From contig NZ_RCIO01000001.1 of NCBI RefSeq assembly GCF_004000235.1, positions 1,360,837-1,424,836 on the forward strand: DNA of 64,000 bases. The letters run 5' to 3'. The stretch comes from Mesorhizobium sp. Z1-4. GTDB lineage: Bacteria > Pseudomonadota > Alphaproteobacteria > Rhizobiales > Rhizobiaceae. Under the pieces are notes generated by a model that searched no databases, had not been told where the DNA came from, and saw nothing but the letters and a program-made list of their open reading frames with translations. The position numbers and the translations under genes were made by a program. Positions 10,380 through 19,615 of the stretch are shown piece by piece; position 1 is the first letter of the stretch, and each line of letters starts with the position of its first letter.

Positions 10380-11180
10380 TTACAGCCTCGAGGGTATCCG
10401 GATCGTCGGGCGGCGCGGCAGCGTGCGCAGCGACACGGTGAAGCTGTTGCCGTCCATGAATTCAAGCGCGAAGTCCGAACCCATGCGCGACGTGAACTCC
10501 GACAATGGCGTCGCATTGCGGTGCATGGGCAGCACGATCGAGGAAAAGAGCCGTTTGACGATGGCGCTCACCGTGTCGGCCGAAAGCGTCAGCCCGCCGT
10601 CTATCGGCACCATCACGATGTCGAGCCGGCCGATCGCGGCGTAATGCTCGTCTTCCAGATGGTGGTGCAGATGGCCGAGATGGCCGATGCATAGCCCCGC
10701 CACCTCGAAAACGAAAATCGAATTGCCGCCCTCCTCCACCCAGCCGCCGCGCATGATGTCGGTGGGGACGTTGCGGATATAGATGTCTTCAACGACCACC
10801 CGATGTTCGGCCGGGCCGCCCTCCGGGTTCCAGCCGGGCAACACATATTCGATGTCGGGGTTCGGGTAGTTGGTGAAATGCGTGGTGTGGGCCTTGTTCA
10901 TGGTTACCACGCGCGGCACCGGGTCAGTGCCGTAGACGCCGCTATAGTCGGTAGCGACGGTCACCCCGGCCGGCGTCTCGATCACATAGGTGGAGTGGCC
11001 CGCATAAGTGATGGTGACTTCCTCCGCCTCGGCCTGGGCGAGCGTGAAGGAGGCGAATTGCACCTTTGGCAGGCTTTGTGCGATCGCCAGGCACTGGCTT
11101 GGAACCGGGCCTTGCTGCGCTTGCGCCTGCACGGCAAGGCAGATTGCGGACAGTGCACCGGCAAGCGTCATTCGCAGCAT
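10380..11180 (-). CDS. Exported metallo-beta-lactamase-fold (UlaG-like) protein
   Basis: A 266-residue protein with a signal peptide (hydrophobic core through residue 20, likely cleaved near AQA-QQ). The fold is suggested by YAGHSTYVIETPAG, typical of UlaG-like MBL hydrolases, then VATDYSGVYG, a His-rich GHLGHLHHH, and a late histidine in LPMHRN. The canonical HxHxDH motif is replaced by AHTTHFTN, so the metal site is altered and catalysis is uncertain. The gene is convergent with the diguanylate cyclase, nine bases apart. Substrate unknown. Confidence 0.75.
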   Translation of the reverse strand: MLRMTLAGALSAICLAVQAQAQQGPVPSQCLAIAQSLPKVQFASFTLAQAEAEEVTITYAGHSTYVIETPAGVTVATDYSGVYGTDPVPRVVTMNKAHTTHFTNYPNPDIEYVLPGWNPEGGPAEHRVVVEDIYIRNVPTDIMRGGWVEEGGNSIFVFEVAGLCIGHLGHLHHHLEDEHYAAIGRLDIVMVPIDGGLTLSADTVSAIVKRLFSSIVLPMHRNATPLSEFTSRMGSDFALEFMDGNSFTVSLRTLPRRPTIRIPSRL

Positions 11181-11258
11181 GGCAGCCTCCGAAAACGATC
11201 AGAGGCACAGCTTAGCGCGCATTCGGCCCATTGCATCCGCCGCCGGTCCTGCCGCCGG

Positions 11259-11735
11259 TCACGATCCCGCGATCATCTCATCCCAGCGGGCGATTAGCGC
11301 TGCGTAGCCATCGTCGGGCTGGTGGTCCCAGCAGGGTTCGTCATCGCCTATCGTCACGAATTTCTGTTTCGATGCGGTCCAGATATGGCCGGCCGGAGCG
11401 AGCCAGGACGTGTCGTCCAGCGTTCCGGCCTTGATGTTGACCTGCTCGCTGCCCGCTGTGCCATGGACAATGCGCACGCCGCATTGGGGGCAGAAATAGC
11501 CTTCGCGGCGTTTGCCGGATTCCGACATGCGGGTGAAACGGGACATGCCGCCTTCAACTGCCAGATCTTTGCGCCGCAAACGCAGCGACTCGCCAAAGGC
11601 ACTCGATGTGTGGCGCTGGCACTCCGTGCAGTGACACAGGTAAAAGACGATCGGCCGGCCGGTAATGCTGTAGCGCACTGCGCCGCACTGGCAGCCGCCG
11701 TTAATCGGCAGGGTTGGGAGAGTAACTTTCCGCAT
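11259..11735 (-). CDS. GFA family protein (glutathione-dependent formaldehyde-activating fold)
   Basis: A 158-residue Zn-binding Mss4-like protein. The zinc cysteines are visible as GGCQCGAVRYSI near the start, LCHCTECQRHT about 25 residues later, and FCPQCGVRI in the middle. Members are annotated as glutathione-dependent formaldehyde-activating or CENP-V/GFA proteins, but most have no proven activity. The ATG at 11735 is used; an in-frame GTG at 11774 would add 13 residues. The ribosome site is weak for both. It is divergent from yebC. Confidence 0.82.
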   Translation of the reverse strand: MRKVTLPTLPINGGCQCGAVRYSITGRPIVFYLCHCTECQRHTSSAFGESLRLRRKDLAVEGGMSRFTRMSESGKRREGYFCPQCGVRIVHGTAGSEQVNIKAGTLDDTSWLAPAGHIWTASKQKFVTIGDDEPCWDHQPDDGYAALIARWDEMIAGS

Positions 11736-11828
11736 CGGCAGGTTCACATGCGTGCTTCTGGACGTATCAAGCACTTTTCACTATAAGGCGCGCCGTTTCC
11801 GACACTAGAGACTTTTCCAAGGAGTCAC

Positions 11829-12578
11829 ATGGCCGGCCATTCCCAATTCAAGAACATCATGCACCGCAAGGGCCGCCAGGATGCGGCGCGTTCCAAGATG
11901 TTCTCCAAGCTCGCGCGCGAGATCACGGTTGCCGCCAAGATGGGCACGCCCGACCCGGACATGAACCCGCGCCTCAGGCTCGCCATCCAGAATGCCAAGG
12001 CGCAGTCGATGCCCAAGGACAACATCCAAAGGGCGATCAACAAGGCTTCCGGCGGCGACAGCGAGAATTACGAGGAAGTGCGCTATGAGGGCTACGGCCC
12101 GGGCGGCGTCGCGGTCATCGTGGAAGCGCTTACCGACAACCGCAACCGCACTGCTTCCAATGTGCGCGCAGCCTTCACGAAATCAGGCGGTGCGCTCGGT
12201 GAAACCGGCTCGGTTGCGTTCATGTTCGATCGGGTGGGCGAGATCATCTACCCGACCGATGCTGCCACTGCAGATGCGGCAATGGAGGCGGCGATCGAAG
12301 CCGGCGCGGAAGACGTGCAGTCGGACGAGAACGGGCATGTGATTTCCTGCGCTTTCGAGGATGTTGGCGACGTGACCGCTGCGCTGGAGGCCGCACTCGG
12401 CGAGGCCGAATCGGTAAAGACGATCTGGCGGCCGCAGACGGGCACGCCTGTTGACGAAGACCGCGCGCAGTCGATTCTCAAGCTGATCGCGGTTCTCGAC
12501 GACGATGACGACGTTCAGAATGTCTATGCGAACTTCGAGGTCGACGACGAGACGATGGCGAAGCTCAGCGCCGCCTGA
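11829..12578 (+). CDS. yebC: YebC/PmpR family transcriptional/translational regulator
   Basis: A 249-residue TACO1/YebC protein. The N-terminal [15 protein letters not shown], the helical K-x-F-S-K-L-A-R-E region and the D-N-I-x-R-A-I segment are strongly conserved in the family. Members have been described as DNA-binding repressors and, more recently, as ribosome factors relieving stalling at proline-rich stretches. The start follows AAGGAG (11819-11824). In many bacteria yebC precedes ruvCAB; here it is followed by an unrelated GNAT gene 24 nt later, so the usual neighbours are absent. Confidence 0.95.
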   Translation: MAGHSQFKNIMHRKGRQDAARSKMFSKLAREITVAAKMGTPDPDMNPRLRLAIQNAKAQSMPKDNIQRAINKASGGDSENYEEVRYEGYGPGGVAVIVEALTDNRNRTASNVRAAFTKSGGALGETGSVAFMFDRVGEIIYPTDAATADAAMEAAIEAGAEDVQSDENGHVISCAFEDVGDVTAALEAALGEAESVKTIWRPQTGTPVDEDRAQSILKLIAVLDDDDDVQNVYANFEVDDETMAKLSAA

Positions 12579-12602
12579 CCACCAACCGGCTGGCTGTATG
12601 CG

Positions 12603-13187
12603 ATGGCCACAGCGCCTACCCCCGAATTGACGGTGCGCCCGGCGGCGGCCGCCGATCTGGCTGCGATTGCCGAGATTTACGCTCACGCCGTGCTGGAAGG
12701 CACGGCGAGCTACGAGCTCGAACCCCCTTCGCTGTCCGAGATGACGAACCGCTTCAATGCGCTGCGAAGCGGCGGGTTTCCTTATCTGGTCGCAGAATAT
12801 GACAGCCGCGTCGTGGCTTACGCCTATGCCGGGCCCTTCCGGCCGCGCCCCGCCTACCGCTTCATCGTGGAAGATTCCATCTACGTCGCCCCACCGGCGA
12901 AAGGCCGGGGAGTGGGGCGCGCTTTGCTCGAACGGCTGATCGAGGAGGTGCGGCAATTGGGTTTCCGGCAGATCATCGCCGTCATCGGCGACGGGCATGA
13001 GGCCAGCGCCTCCGTGAGGCTGCATCGGCGCCTGGGATTTGCCGACAGCGGCCGGCTGGTCGGGTCAGGCTACAAACATGACCGTTGGCTCGACACGGTA
13101 TTTATGCAGCTTTCGCTGAATGGCGGCACCGGGTTTCCACCTGACCCGCAATCGATGCCGGAGCGCAGGTTCAGGGGCGAAGCCTGA
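12603..13187 (+). CDS. GNAT N-acetyltransferase (phosphinothricin acetyltransferase-like)
   Basis: A 194-residue GNAT. Residues 9-170 match the PAT/MddA group: VRPAAAADLAAIAEIYAHAV, SYELEPPS, an acetyl-CoA pyrophosphate loop APPAKGRGVGRALLERLI and the HRRLGFADSGRL motif. Relatives acetylate phosphinothricin, methionine sulfone or sulfoximine; the true substrate is unknown. A 25-residue Pro-rich tail extends beyond the domain. The short gap to yebC suggests co-transcription. It converges with the DUF2794 gene, three bases apart. Confidence 0.82.
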   Translation: MATAPTPELTVRPAAAADLAAIAEIYAHAVLEGTASYELEPPSLSEMTNRFNALRSGGFPYLVAEYDSRVVAYAYAGPFRPRPAYRFIVEDSIYVAPPAKGRGVGRALLERLIEEVRQLGFRQIIAVIGDGHEASASVRLHRRLGFADSGRLVGSGYKHDRWLDTVFMQLSLNGGTGFPPDPQSMPERRFRGEA

Positions 13188-13190
13188 GGG

Positions 13191-13586
13191 TCAGGCTTTC
13201 ACCAGCTTGAGATTGCGGTCGAAAACGCCGAGCACGCGCGGCAGCTCGTGGCCCCTCTTCAGGATCTGCCCCGATGCCGCGACAACCGAATAGGCGCCCT
13301 GGCGGTTTTTCAGCCGGGGTGTTTTGGTGATTCGGAAAAGGGGAACCTCGCTGGTGCGCCGGAAAACCGAAAAGACGGCCTGATCCTTGAGGTGGTCGAT
13401 TGCATAATCGCGCCACTCCCCGGCGGCGACCATAATGCCGTAGACCCTTAATATCTGGTCCAGCTCGCGGCGATTGAATGTTACCGGAAGTCCATACCGC
13501 TCACGCCGTGCCTCGCTGAGCGGTATGGGTATCGAGGAATCGTCCTGACCCTCCGCGGCTGCGCCTCCATCCGTCATCCGGAACAC
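13191..13586 (-). CDS. DUF2794 domain-containing protein
   Basis: A 131-residue cytosolic protein made almost wholly of the DUF2794 domain, which is largely confined to alphaproteobacteria. The conserved core includes NRRELDQILRVYGIMVAAGE, WRDYAIDHLKDQAVFSVFRR and GAYSVVAASGQILKRGHEL. No function is established for the family. The upstream 361 nt (13587-13947) contain no convincing gene but do hold a small-RNA candidate on the opposite strand. Confidence 0.88.
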   Translation of the reverse strand: MFRMTDGGAAAEGQDDSSIPIPLSEARRERYGLPVTFNRRELDQILRVYGIMVAAGEWRDYAIDHLKDQAVFSVFRRTSEVPLFRITKTPRLKNRQGAYSVVAASGQILKRGHELPRVLGVFDRNLKLVKA

Positions 13587-13773
13587 CTTTCGTTACAGTC
13601 CTGCGACAAAGGTTGCGCGTCGGCTGCCGAATTGCAAGCAAAACGGGCGGTTTGGGGGTCGTCCAGAGGGGTGCATTCACAAAACGCCACATGCTGTTTG
13701 ATTTGGTGATGGCGTGCCACATTCTCGCCGCGAAGCAATCAAGCTCGTGCCTCAATGTCCGAACACGATCCGC

Positions 13774-13929
13774 CTCGTTGCCTGAGACGGTTCGGTTCGA
13801 TCAGGTCCCGAAACCCCAAGCCCCCCGCCCACGGGGCCGGTTGGACCGAACCAACTCCGCAGAGTACCCGGAGGATCAGGCACCGAATCCCGACACGCCG
13901 GTTCAGTCAGTTCGACGAACCGGCGTTTT
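13774..13929 (+). ncRNA. Candidate structured small RNA with own terminator (unassigned)
   Basis: The segment folds into several nested helices. A closing stem pairs GTTGCCTGA (13777-13785) with TCAGGCAC (13876-13883) with one bulge. A 10-bp arm pairs GGTTCGGTTC (13789-13798) with GGACCGAACC (13843-13852) and carries an inner GCCCC/GGGGC hairpin. A short CTCCG/CGGAG hairpin lies at 13855-13873. A terminator follows at once. The loops are rich in C (CCCCAAGCCCCCC) and CTCC, as in antisense-acting rhizobial trans-sRNAs. It does not show hallmarks of SRP RNA, tmRNA, RNase P or typical alphaproteobacterial 6S RNA. The 5' end is a guess; no clear promoter was found. Confidence 0.5.
13895..13929 (+). 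terminator. Intrinsic terminator ending the small-RNA candidate
   Basis: CGCCGGTTC (13896-13904) pairs perfectly with GAACCGGCG (13917-13925) across a 12-base loop, extended by A13895-T13926, and is followed by TTTTC. No plus-strand coding gene precedes it for over 700 nt, so it must end a non-coding transcript or be fortuitous. It lies 19 nt before the 3' end of the opposing DUF1223 gene. Confidence 0.7.
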
Positions 13930-13947
13930 CGTTTCCGGCGGCCACCA

Positions 13948-14709
13948 TCACCATGCAGACGAGAAGTTGACGATGGTTGCGCCCAATATGGCGCCGGGCA
14001 GTCCATCGGTACTGGTTTCCTGCAACAGGACGGCACAGCCGCCATTGCCCTTGCCGGCAATGTCGCTCATGGGCAGTTCAAACCGCGCGGCAACGCCTTT
14101 CCACACGCCTACCGTCTGATAGGCGGTCACGGCGTTGTGGTAAGTCAGCGATTTCCCCCGGTTTTCCCCGCGCTTGACGTTGACCACATGGGTGGCGTCG
14201 AAATTCACCAGCACGACATGCGCCTTGCGGCGGCCGTTTTCGCTGCCGCCGGTCTCGATGACGAGGTTGTCGCCCTCATATCTGGCCGCAATATCGACCG
14301 ACAGGCCTTCGGCTGTGCCGATACGGTCCTCAATCGCATTCATAACCGCCGTGCGGCGCGACCCGGCCATATGCGTGCGGCCGTTGACGATCATCTGCGG
14401 CGTGTAGATCGAGCTGGCCTGAAAAGACCGGCCATAAGCGCGCTGGCGCTGCGTGTTTTCCGGCCGGGCCAATGTGTCCTGCCAGCCGAGATAATCCCAG
14501 TAGTCGACATGGTAGCTGAGCGCGACCACATCGCCGCGTTTCGCAAGATCGCCGAGGAAGGCGTCAGCCGGCGGGCAGGAGCTGCAGCCCTGGCTCGTGA
14601 AAAGTTCGACCACGGCCACAGGCTCGCCGGCCGGTTCGGCAATCGCCGCATTTGCGCAAAGCATCAGCGGCGCCGCTGCCGCAAGCATGAAAATGACCGG
14701 ACGAATCAT
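13948..14709 (-). CDS. DUF1223 family exported thioredoxin-fold protein
   Basis: A 253-residue secreted protein. A signal peptide (residues 1-24, ending ANAAIA) precedes VVELFTSQGCSSCPPADAFL, where CSSC is the CxxC typical of DUF1223, a thioredoxin-like family. Further family motifs are LSYHVDYWDYLGWQDTLA and YTPQMIVNG. It probably acts as a periplasmic redox protein, but no partner is known. ATG at 14709 is preferred because it places the signal peptide at the N-terminus; a frame-matched ATG at 14763 would add 18 residues. Confidence 0.85.
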   Translation of the reverse strand: MIRPVIFMLAAAAPLMLCANAAIAEPAGEPVAVVELFTSQGCSSCPPADAFLGDLAKRGDVVALSYHVDYWDYLGWQDTLARPENTQRQRAYGRSFQASSIYTPQMIVNGRTHMAGSRRTAVMNAIEDRIGTAEGLSVDIAARYEGDNLVIETGGSENGRRKAHVVLVNFDATHVVNVKRGENRGKSLTYHNAVTAYQTVGVWKGVAARFELPMSDIAGKGNGGCAVLLQETSTDGLPGAILGATIVNFSSAW

Positions 14710-14859
14710 GTCGCTCAGATAACCCGTATTGCCACGCCCCGCTTCTCCGATGCGGTTCGGCATGATCCCATCTGCAAATTAGGCTTTTCACGATCTCAAT
14801 CGGAAGTCACGTTGCGGTGAGAGAATTGCTGCCTGCCGTTGCCGGTTTTCGGAGCCCGA

Positions 14860-15546
14860 ATGGACGAGACACTTTTTACATCGATCGATAATTATTGCGA
14901 GCGAACGGGACCGGAAATCTGGTCCGAGCCGCTGAACGCGATCACCAACCTGGCCTTCGTTGTTGCCGGGATTGCCGGACATGTGCTTTGCCGGCGCCAT
15001 GGTGCAGACCGGTTCGCGGTGTTCCTGTGCTGGTGGGCGATCGTGATCGGCGTGGGGTCGGGGCTGTTTCACACCTTCGCCAATGGCATAACCCTTTATG
15101 CCGACGTGCTGCCGATCGTCGCTTTCATTCTGCTTATCAACTGGTATGTCGTGACCCGGTTCCTGGACATCGACGCAATCCCGGCGCTGGCCATCCTTGC
15201 AGCGTTCTATCTCATTGCCGGAGCGCTGGCCGGGTTGGCACCGGAAAGCCTGCGCGCGGCGACCAACGGCACAATCGGTTATCTGCCGGCATTGCTTGGG
15301 CTTCTGTTTTTTGGCGGTTGGCTGTCGATGCACGGTCATCCCGCTGCCCGTTACATGTTCTGGGCGGCGGGCGTGTTCGTGGTGTCGGCCTTCTTCCGTT
15401 CAGTGGATATGGCGATGTGTGCGGCCCTTCCTATAGGGACGCATTTCCTGTGGCATACCCTCAACGGCCTGGTTCTGGGCGTGCTCCTGGCTGGCGCGGC
15501 CAAATTTGGCGGAAAGCGGGGCGCCGTTCAGGCTTTCGGCCGGTGA
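14860..15546 (+). CDS. Ceramidase-family (alkaline ceramidase/CREST-like) membrane protein
   Basis: A 228-residue protein with about seven helices. The alkaline-ceramidase signature is clear: YCERTGPEIWSEPLNAITN near the N-terminus, GSGLFHTFAN and YADVLPI in the middle (Ser, His and Asp of the predicted zinc site), and GTHFLWHTLNG near the C-terminus giving the last two histidines. Eukaryotic members hydrolyse ceramide; bacterial members are poorly studied and may act on other amide lipids. ATG at 14860 follows GGAG (14851-14854). Its 3' end overlaps the convergent yggS by 19 nt. Confidence 0.82.
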   Translation: MDETLFTSIDNYCERTGPEIWSEPLNAITNLAFVVAGIAGHVLCRRHGADRFAVFLCWWAIVIGVGSGLFHTFANGITLYADVLPIVAFILLINWYVVTRFLDIDAIPALAILAAFYLIAGALAGLAPESLRAATNGTIGYLPALLGLLFFGGWLSMHGHPAARYMFWAAGVFVVSAFFRSVDMAMCAALPIGTHFLWHTLNGLVLGVLLAGAAKFGGKRGAVQAFGR

Positions 15547-16208
15547 CCGAAGATGGCAGAGCCCACCCGGACTTTGGTGGCGCCGAAGGCAATTGCGGTC
15601 TCATAGTCGCCGGACATTCCCATTGAGAGGTGCTCGACACCTGCTTCGCCGGCCAGTTTTTCCAGCAGAGCGAAATGCGGGCCGGGATTCTCGTCGAAGG
15701 GCGGAATGCACATCAGGCCTTCGATCTGGAGCCTGTGCTCGATGCGGCAGCGCTCTACGAAGGCGACAGCCTCTCCGGGTTCGATGCCCGCTTTCTGCGC
15801 CTCCAGCCCCGTGTTTACCTGCACATAGAGCCGCGGCGCTCTGCCCTGCTTTTCGATCTCCCTGGCAATTTCCTTCGCGATCTTTTCCCGGTCGATCGAC
15901 TGAATGACATCGAAAAGAGCAACGGCCTCTTTTGTCTTGTTGGATTGCAGCGGGCCGATGAGATGCAGCACGATATCGGAGAAATCCGCCTTCAGCCCGG
16001 GCCATTTGCTCTGGGCCTCCTGCACCCGGTTTTCACCGAATGTGCGGTGTCCGGCATCGATGACAGGACGGATGGCTTGTGCGTCGAATGTCTTGGTGAC
16101 GGCGACGAGCTCGACAGCGTCTTTCGGCCGGCCGGCCTCGGATTGTGCCCGGGCGATATTGCCCAGCACCGCCTTCAGCCCCTCCACCGCGTTTGCCTCA
16201 GCCGACAT
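15528..16208 (-). CDS. yggS: YggS family PLP-homeostasis protein (PLPBP)
   Basis: A 226-residue alanine-racemase-type TIM-barrel that binds pyridoxal 5'-phosphate and helps keep free PLP low. The PLP lysine is in VELVAVTKTF, followed by FGENRVQEAQSKW, HLIGPLQSNKTKEAV and the phosphate-binding LSMGMSGDYETAIAFGAT. All family landmarks are intact. The gene is divergent from leuS across 116 nt. The stop overlaps the ceramidase-family gene coming from the other side. Confidence 0.93.
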   Translation of the reverse strand: MSAEANAVEGLKAVLGNIARAQSEAGRPKDAVELVAVTKTFDAQAIRPVIDAGHRTFGENRVQEAQSKWPGLKADFSDIVLHLIGPLQSNKTKEAVALFDVIQSIDREKIAKEIAREIEKQGRAPRLYVQVNTGLEAQKAGIEPGEAVAFVERCRIEHRLQIEGLMCIPPFDENPGPHFALLEKLAGEAGVEHLSMGMSGDYETAIAFGATKVRVGSAIFGHRPKA

Positions 16209-16324
16209 GCCTCGCCTTCCCTGCCATCGTTATGCCTGTAATCTCCCGCAGTTGACGCTTCCGCCAAAGCATGGTGAAGGTCCGCGGCGCAATTTCCGGC
16301 ACTTTCTGGTTTGAATTCTCTTCC

Positions 16325-18958
16325 ATGGCAACTGAACGTTACAATCCGCGTGTCTGTGAACCCAAATGGCAGAAGGCCTGGGCAGACGCCAAGCTATTCG
16401 AAACGGCGAACGACGACCCGCGCCCGAAATACTACGTGCTGGAGATGTTCCCTTATCCCTCAGGGCGCATCCATATGGGCCACGTGCGCAACTACACGAT
16501 GGGCGATGTGGTTGCCCGCTTCCGGCGCGCCCGGGGCTACAATGTGCTGCACCCGATGGGCTGGGACGCGTTCGGCCTGCCGGCGGAAAACGCGGCGCGC
16601 GACAACAAGGTCAATCCACGCGACTGGACCTATGCCAACATCGACACGATGAAGGGCCAGCTCAAGACGATGGGCCTGTCGCTCGACTGGTCGCGCGAAT
16701 TCGCGACCTGCGATCCCGATTATTACAAACACCAGCAGAAGATGTTCCTCGATTTCTGGAAGGCCGGGCTGGTCGAACGCAAGACCGCCAAGGTCAACTG
16801 GGACCCGGTCGACATGACCGTGCTCGCCAACGAGCAGGTAATCGACGGCAAGGGCTGGCGTTCCGGCGCTCTTGTTGAACAGCGCGACCTGACGCAGTGG
16901 TTCTTCAAGATCACCTCGATGAGCCAGGAGCTGCTCGACGGACTGGATACGCTCGACCGCTGGCCAGACAAGGTGCGGCTGATGCAGGAAAACTGGATCG
17001 GCCGGTCCGAGGGCCTGCAGATACGCTGGAAACTCGACAAGGCAACCGCGCCCGAGGGCGAAACCGAGCTCGAGGTTTACACGACGCGGCCCGACACCAT
17101 TTTCGGTGCGTCTTTCATGGCTGTCGCGGCCGACCACCCGCTGGCGAAAAAGGCGGCGGCGCAGAATGCCGAACTCGCTGCGTTCGTGGCCGAGGTGAAG
17201 CGCATGGGCACGTCGGCGGCGGCGCTGGAAACCGCCGAGAAGAAGGGGTTCGACACAGGCATTCGCGTCGTGCACCCGTTCGACGAAAGCTGGACGCTGC
17301 CGGTCTATGTCGCCAACTTCGTGCTCATGGAATACGGAACGGGCGCGATTTTCGGCTGCCCGTCCGGCGACCAGCGCGACCTCGATTTCGCCAACAAATA
17401 CGGCTTGCCGGTCGTTCCGGTGGTGATGCCCGCCGAAGCGGACGCCGCGACTTTTCAGGTTATCGACGAGGCCTATACCGACGACGGCGTGATGATCAAT
17501 TCGCGCTTCCTCGACGGCATGACCCCGAATGACGCTTTCGAGGACGTGGCGAAGCGGCTGGAACAGGTGCCGATGGGCAACCGCCCGATGGCGGAACGCA
17601 AGGTGCAGTTCCGCCTGCGCGACTGGCTGATCTCACGCCAGCGCTTCTGGGGCTGTCCCATTCCCGTGATCCATTGCGATGCCTGCGGCGCGCAGCCCGC
17701 CTCAGAGGCGGAACTGCCGATCGAGCTGCCGAACGATCTTTCATTCGACAAGCCGGGCAATCCGCTCGACCATCACGCGACATGGAAACACGTCAAGTGC
17801 CCGAAATGCGGTGGCGACGCGCGGCGCGACACCGACACGATGGACACGTTCGTGGACTCGTCCTGGTATTTCGCGCGCTTTACCGATCCGTGGAACGCGG
17901 AAGCGCCGACGACGCTGAAATATGTCGATGGCGCGAATGGCTGGTTGCCGGTCAATCAGTATATCGGCGGCATCGAGCATGCGATCCTGCACCTGCTTTA
18001 TTCGCGTTTCTTCGTGCGCGCGATGAAAGCGACCGGTCATGTGAACGCAATCGAGGAACCGTTCGAGGGCATGTTCACGCAGGGCATGGTCGTTCACGAG
18101 ACCTATAAGGGCCCGTCGGGTTATGTGACGCCGGCGGAAGTGACGATCGAGGAAGCGGACGGCCAGCGCACGGCCAAGGTGACGAGCACCGGCGACGCGC
18201 TGCAGATCGGCCCTATCGAGAAGATGTCGAAGTCGAAGAAGAATGTCGTCGATCCCGACGACATCATCGGCTCGTACGGCGCCGATACCGCGCGCTGGTT
18301 CATGCTGTCGGATTCGCCGCCCGAGCGCGATGTGATCTGGACCGAATCCGGGGTGGAAGGCGCGCATCGGTTCGTTCAGCGCGTCTGGCGCCTGGTTTCG
18401 GAGGCGGCACCCGCGCTGAAGGATGTCAGCGCGGCCACAGCGACCGAAGGTGACGCCGTGGCGCTGTCGCGCGCGGCGCACAAGACTCTGAAGGCGGTCG
18501 GCGAGGATATCGAGAAACTCGGTTTCAACCGCGCGGTGGCGCGGCTCTACGAACTCGCCAATACGATGCAGCCGCTGCTCGCGCAGGCGGCAAACGGCAA
18601 GGCGGATGCCGCCACTAGCGCCGCGCTGCGGCAGGCGCTGGAGTTTTTCGTTGCCATGATTGCGCCGATGATGCCGCATCTGGCCGAGGAATGCTGGGTC
18701 GCACTCGGCGGCCGAGGCATGGCTGCAGAACAGGCATGGCCGGCGTTCGACGACAAGCTCACCATCGACGACGAGATCGTCTACCCGGTGCAGATCAACG
18801 GCAAGAAGCGGGCCGAATTGACAATCGCGCGCGACGCGGACCAAGCTGCGGTGGAAAGCGCCGTCATGGCGCTGGAAGCGGTGCAGAAAGCGCTCGACGG
18901 AAGCTCGCCCCGCAAGGTGATCGTGGTGCCACAGAGGATTGTCAATGTCGTCGTTTGA
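16325..18958 (+). CDS. leuS: Leucyl-tRNA synthetase
   Basis: An 877-residue class I synthetase that charges tRNA-Leu. The HIGH motif reads HMGH ([13 protein letters not shown]), the CP1 editing domain includes [14 protein letters not shown] and its downstream [11 protein letters not shown], and the KMSKS motif is intact as [15 protein letters not shown]. The zinc-type CDACG and CPKCGG pairs are present. ATG at 16325 (MATERYNPR) matches usual family starts although no strong ribosome site precedes it. It overlaps lptE by 14 nt, so the two are translationally coupled. Confidence 0.97.
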   Translation: MATERYNPRVCEPKWQKAWADAKLFETANDDPRPKYYVLEMFPYPSGRIHMGHVRNYTMGDVVARFRRARGYNVLHPMGWDAFGLPAENAARDNKVNPRDWTYANIDTMKGQLKTMGLSLDWSREFATCDPDYYKHQQKMFLDFWKAGLVERKTAKVNWDPVDMTVLANEQVIDGKGWRSGALVEQRDLTQWFFKITSMSQELLDGLDTLDRWPDKVRLMQENWIGRSEGLQIRWKLDKATAPEGETELEVYTTRPDTIFGASFMAVAADHPLAKKAAAQNAELAAFVAEVKRMGTSAAALETAEKKGFDTGIRVVHPFDESWTLPVYVANFVLMEYGTGAIFGCPSGDQRDLDFANKYGLPVVPVVMPAEADAATFQVIDEAYTDDGVMINSRFLDGMTPNDAFEDVAKRLEQVPMGNRPMAERKVQFRLRDWLISRQRFWGCPIPVIHCDACGAQPASEAELPIELPNDLSFDKPGNPLDHHATWKHVKCPKCGGDARRDTDTMDTFVDSSWYFARFTDPWNAEAPTTLKYVDGANGWLPVNQYIGGIEHAILHLLYSRFFVRAMKATGHVNAIEEPFEGMFTQGMVVHETYKGPSGYVTPAEVTIEEADGQRTAKVTSTGDALQIGPIEKMSKSKKNVVDPDDIIGSYGADTARWFMLSDSPPERDVIWTESGVEGAHRFVQRVWRLVSEAAPALKDVSAATATEGDAVALSRAAHKTLKAVGEDIEKLGFNRAVARLYELANTMQPLLAQAANGKADAATSAALRQALEFFVAMIAPMMPHLAEECWVALGGRGMAAEQAWPAFDDKLTIDDEIVYPVQINGKKRAELTIARDADQAAVESAVMALEAVQKALDGSSPRKVIVVPQRIVNVVV

Positions 18959-19493
18959 CCCAATGCGCCGCAGCCTTGCCACCGGTCTCGGACTGGCGTT
19001 CATCGGTGCGGCATTGCTCGGTGCGGGCTGCACGGCCGGGCCGCTCTACGGCAATGCGGGGTCTCCGGCGTCGATACCTTCGCGCCTGGCGAGTGTCGAA
19101 ATCGAGCCTGTTTCGACGCGACAGGCGCAGGAAGTGCGCAATCATCTGATCTTCATGTTCGGCGGCGGGCGGGGCAGCCCGGCAAACCCTGCCTATGTGA
19201 TGCGGATCAATGTCACCAGCAGTTCCAGCGCTGCGGCTCAGATCGTGGTCAGCGCCACGGAACAGTCGCCCTCGTCATCCCTGCTGACTATGACCGCCGC
19301 CTATACGGTGCGCGATACCGAGGGCGGCCAAATCGTCGCAGAAGGCAGCCGGCAGGTCGTTTCGGCCTATGACGTTCCGCGCCAGCATTTCGCCGCGGAC
19401 AGGGCGTTGCGCGATGCCGAGAACCGGGCCGCACGCGAGGTTGCGGAGCAGGTCAGGCTGGCGGTCGCGCAGCAGCTTGCATCCGGCCGCTAG
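18945..19493 (+). CDS. lptE: LPS-assembly lipoprotein LptE
   Basis: A 182-residue outer-membrane lipoprotein that plugs the LptD barrel for lipopolysaccharide delivery. The signal peptide ends in GAGC with the acylated Cys at about residue 29, followed by [10 protein letters not shown] typical of rhizobial LptE. ATG at 18945 follows AGAGGA (18932-18937) inside the end of leuS. In related genomes and in E. coli, holA (DNA polymerase III delta) usually follows; here the next gene is an unrelated acyltransferase 122 nt on. Confidence 0.87.
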   Translation: MSSFDPMRRSLATGLGLAFIGAALLGAGCTAGPLYGNAGSPASIPSRLASVEIEPVSTRQAQEVRNHLIFMFGGGRGSPANPAYVMRINVTSSSSAAAQIVVSATEQSPSSSLLTMTAAYTVRDTEGGQIVAEGSRQVVSAYDVPRQHFAADRALRDAENRAAREVAEQVRLAVAQQLASGR

Positions 19494-19615
19494 GGCTATC
19501 GTCTTTTCGCCTTGTTGACGTCGTTTGTTGCCGCTGGCGCGTGTCATTCCCGCGTCACGCAAATCAATCAGTAAGCATTGCACCGGCATGCGCTTCCTGA
19601 ACGGACGACAGGACG

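Noticed and set aside
13774..13929. Assignment of the RNA candidate as 6S, SRP RNA, tmRNA or a TPP riboswitch
   Set aside because: No SRP apical loop, no tRNA-like part, no typical 6S bulge sequences, and only a chance CTGAGA without the rest of the TPP core.
13613..14119. Possible 168-residue plus-strand gene in the DUF2794-DUF1223 gap
   Set aside because: It runs through the small-RNA helices and terminator and into the DUF1223 gene; the composition is not protein-like and no ribosome site precedes it.
17741..19033. 430-codon open frame antisense to leuS
   Set aside because: Arg/His-rich antisense shadow with no start signal; leuS is unambiguous.
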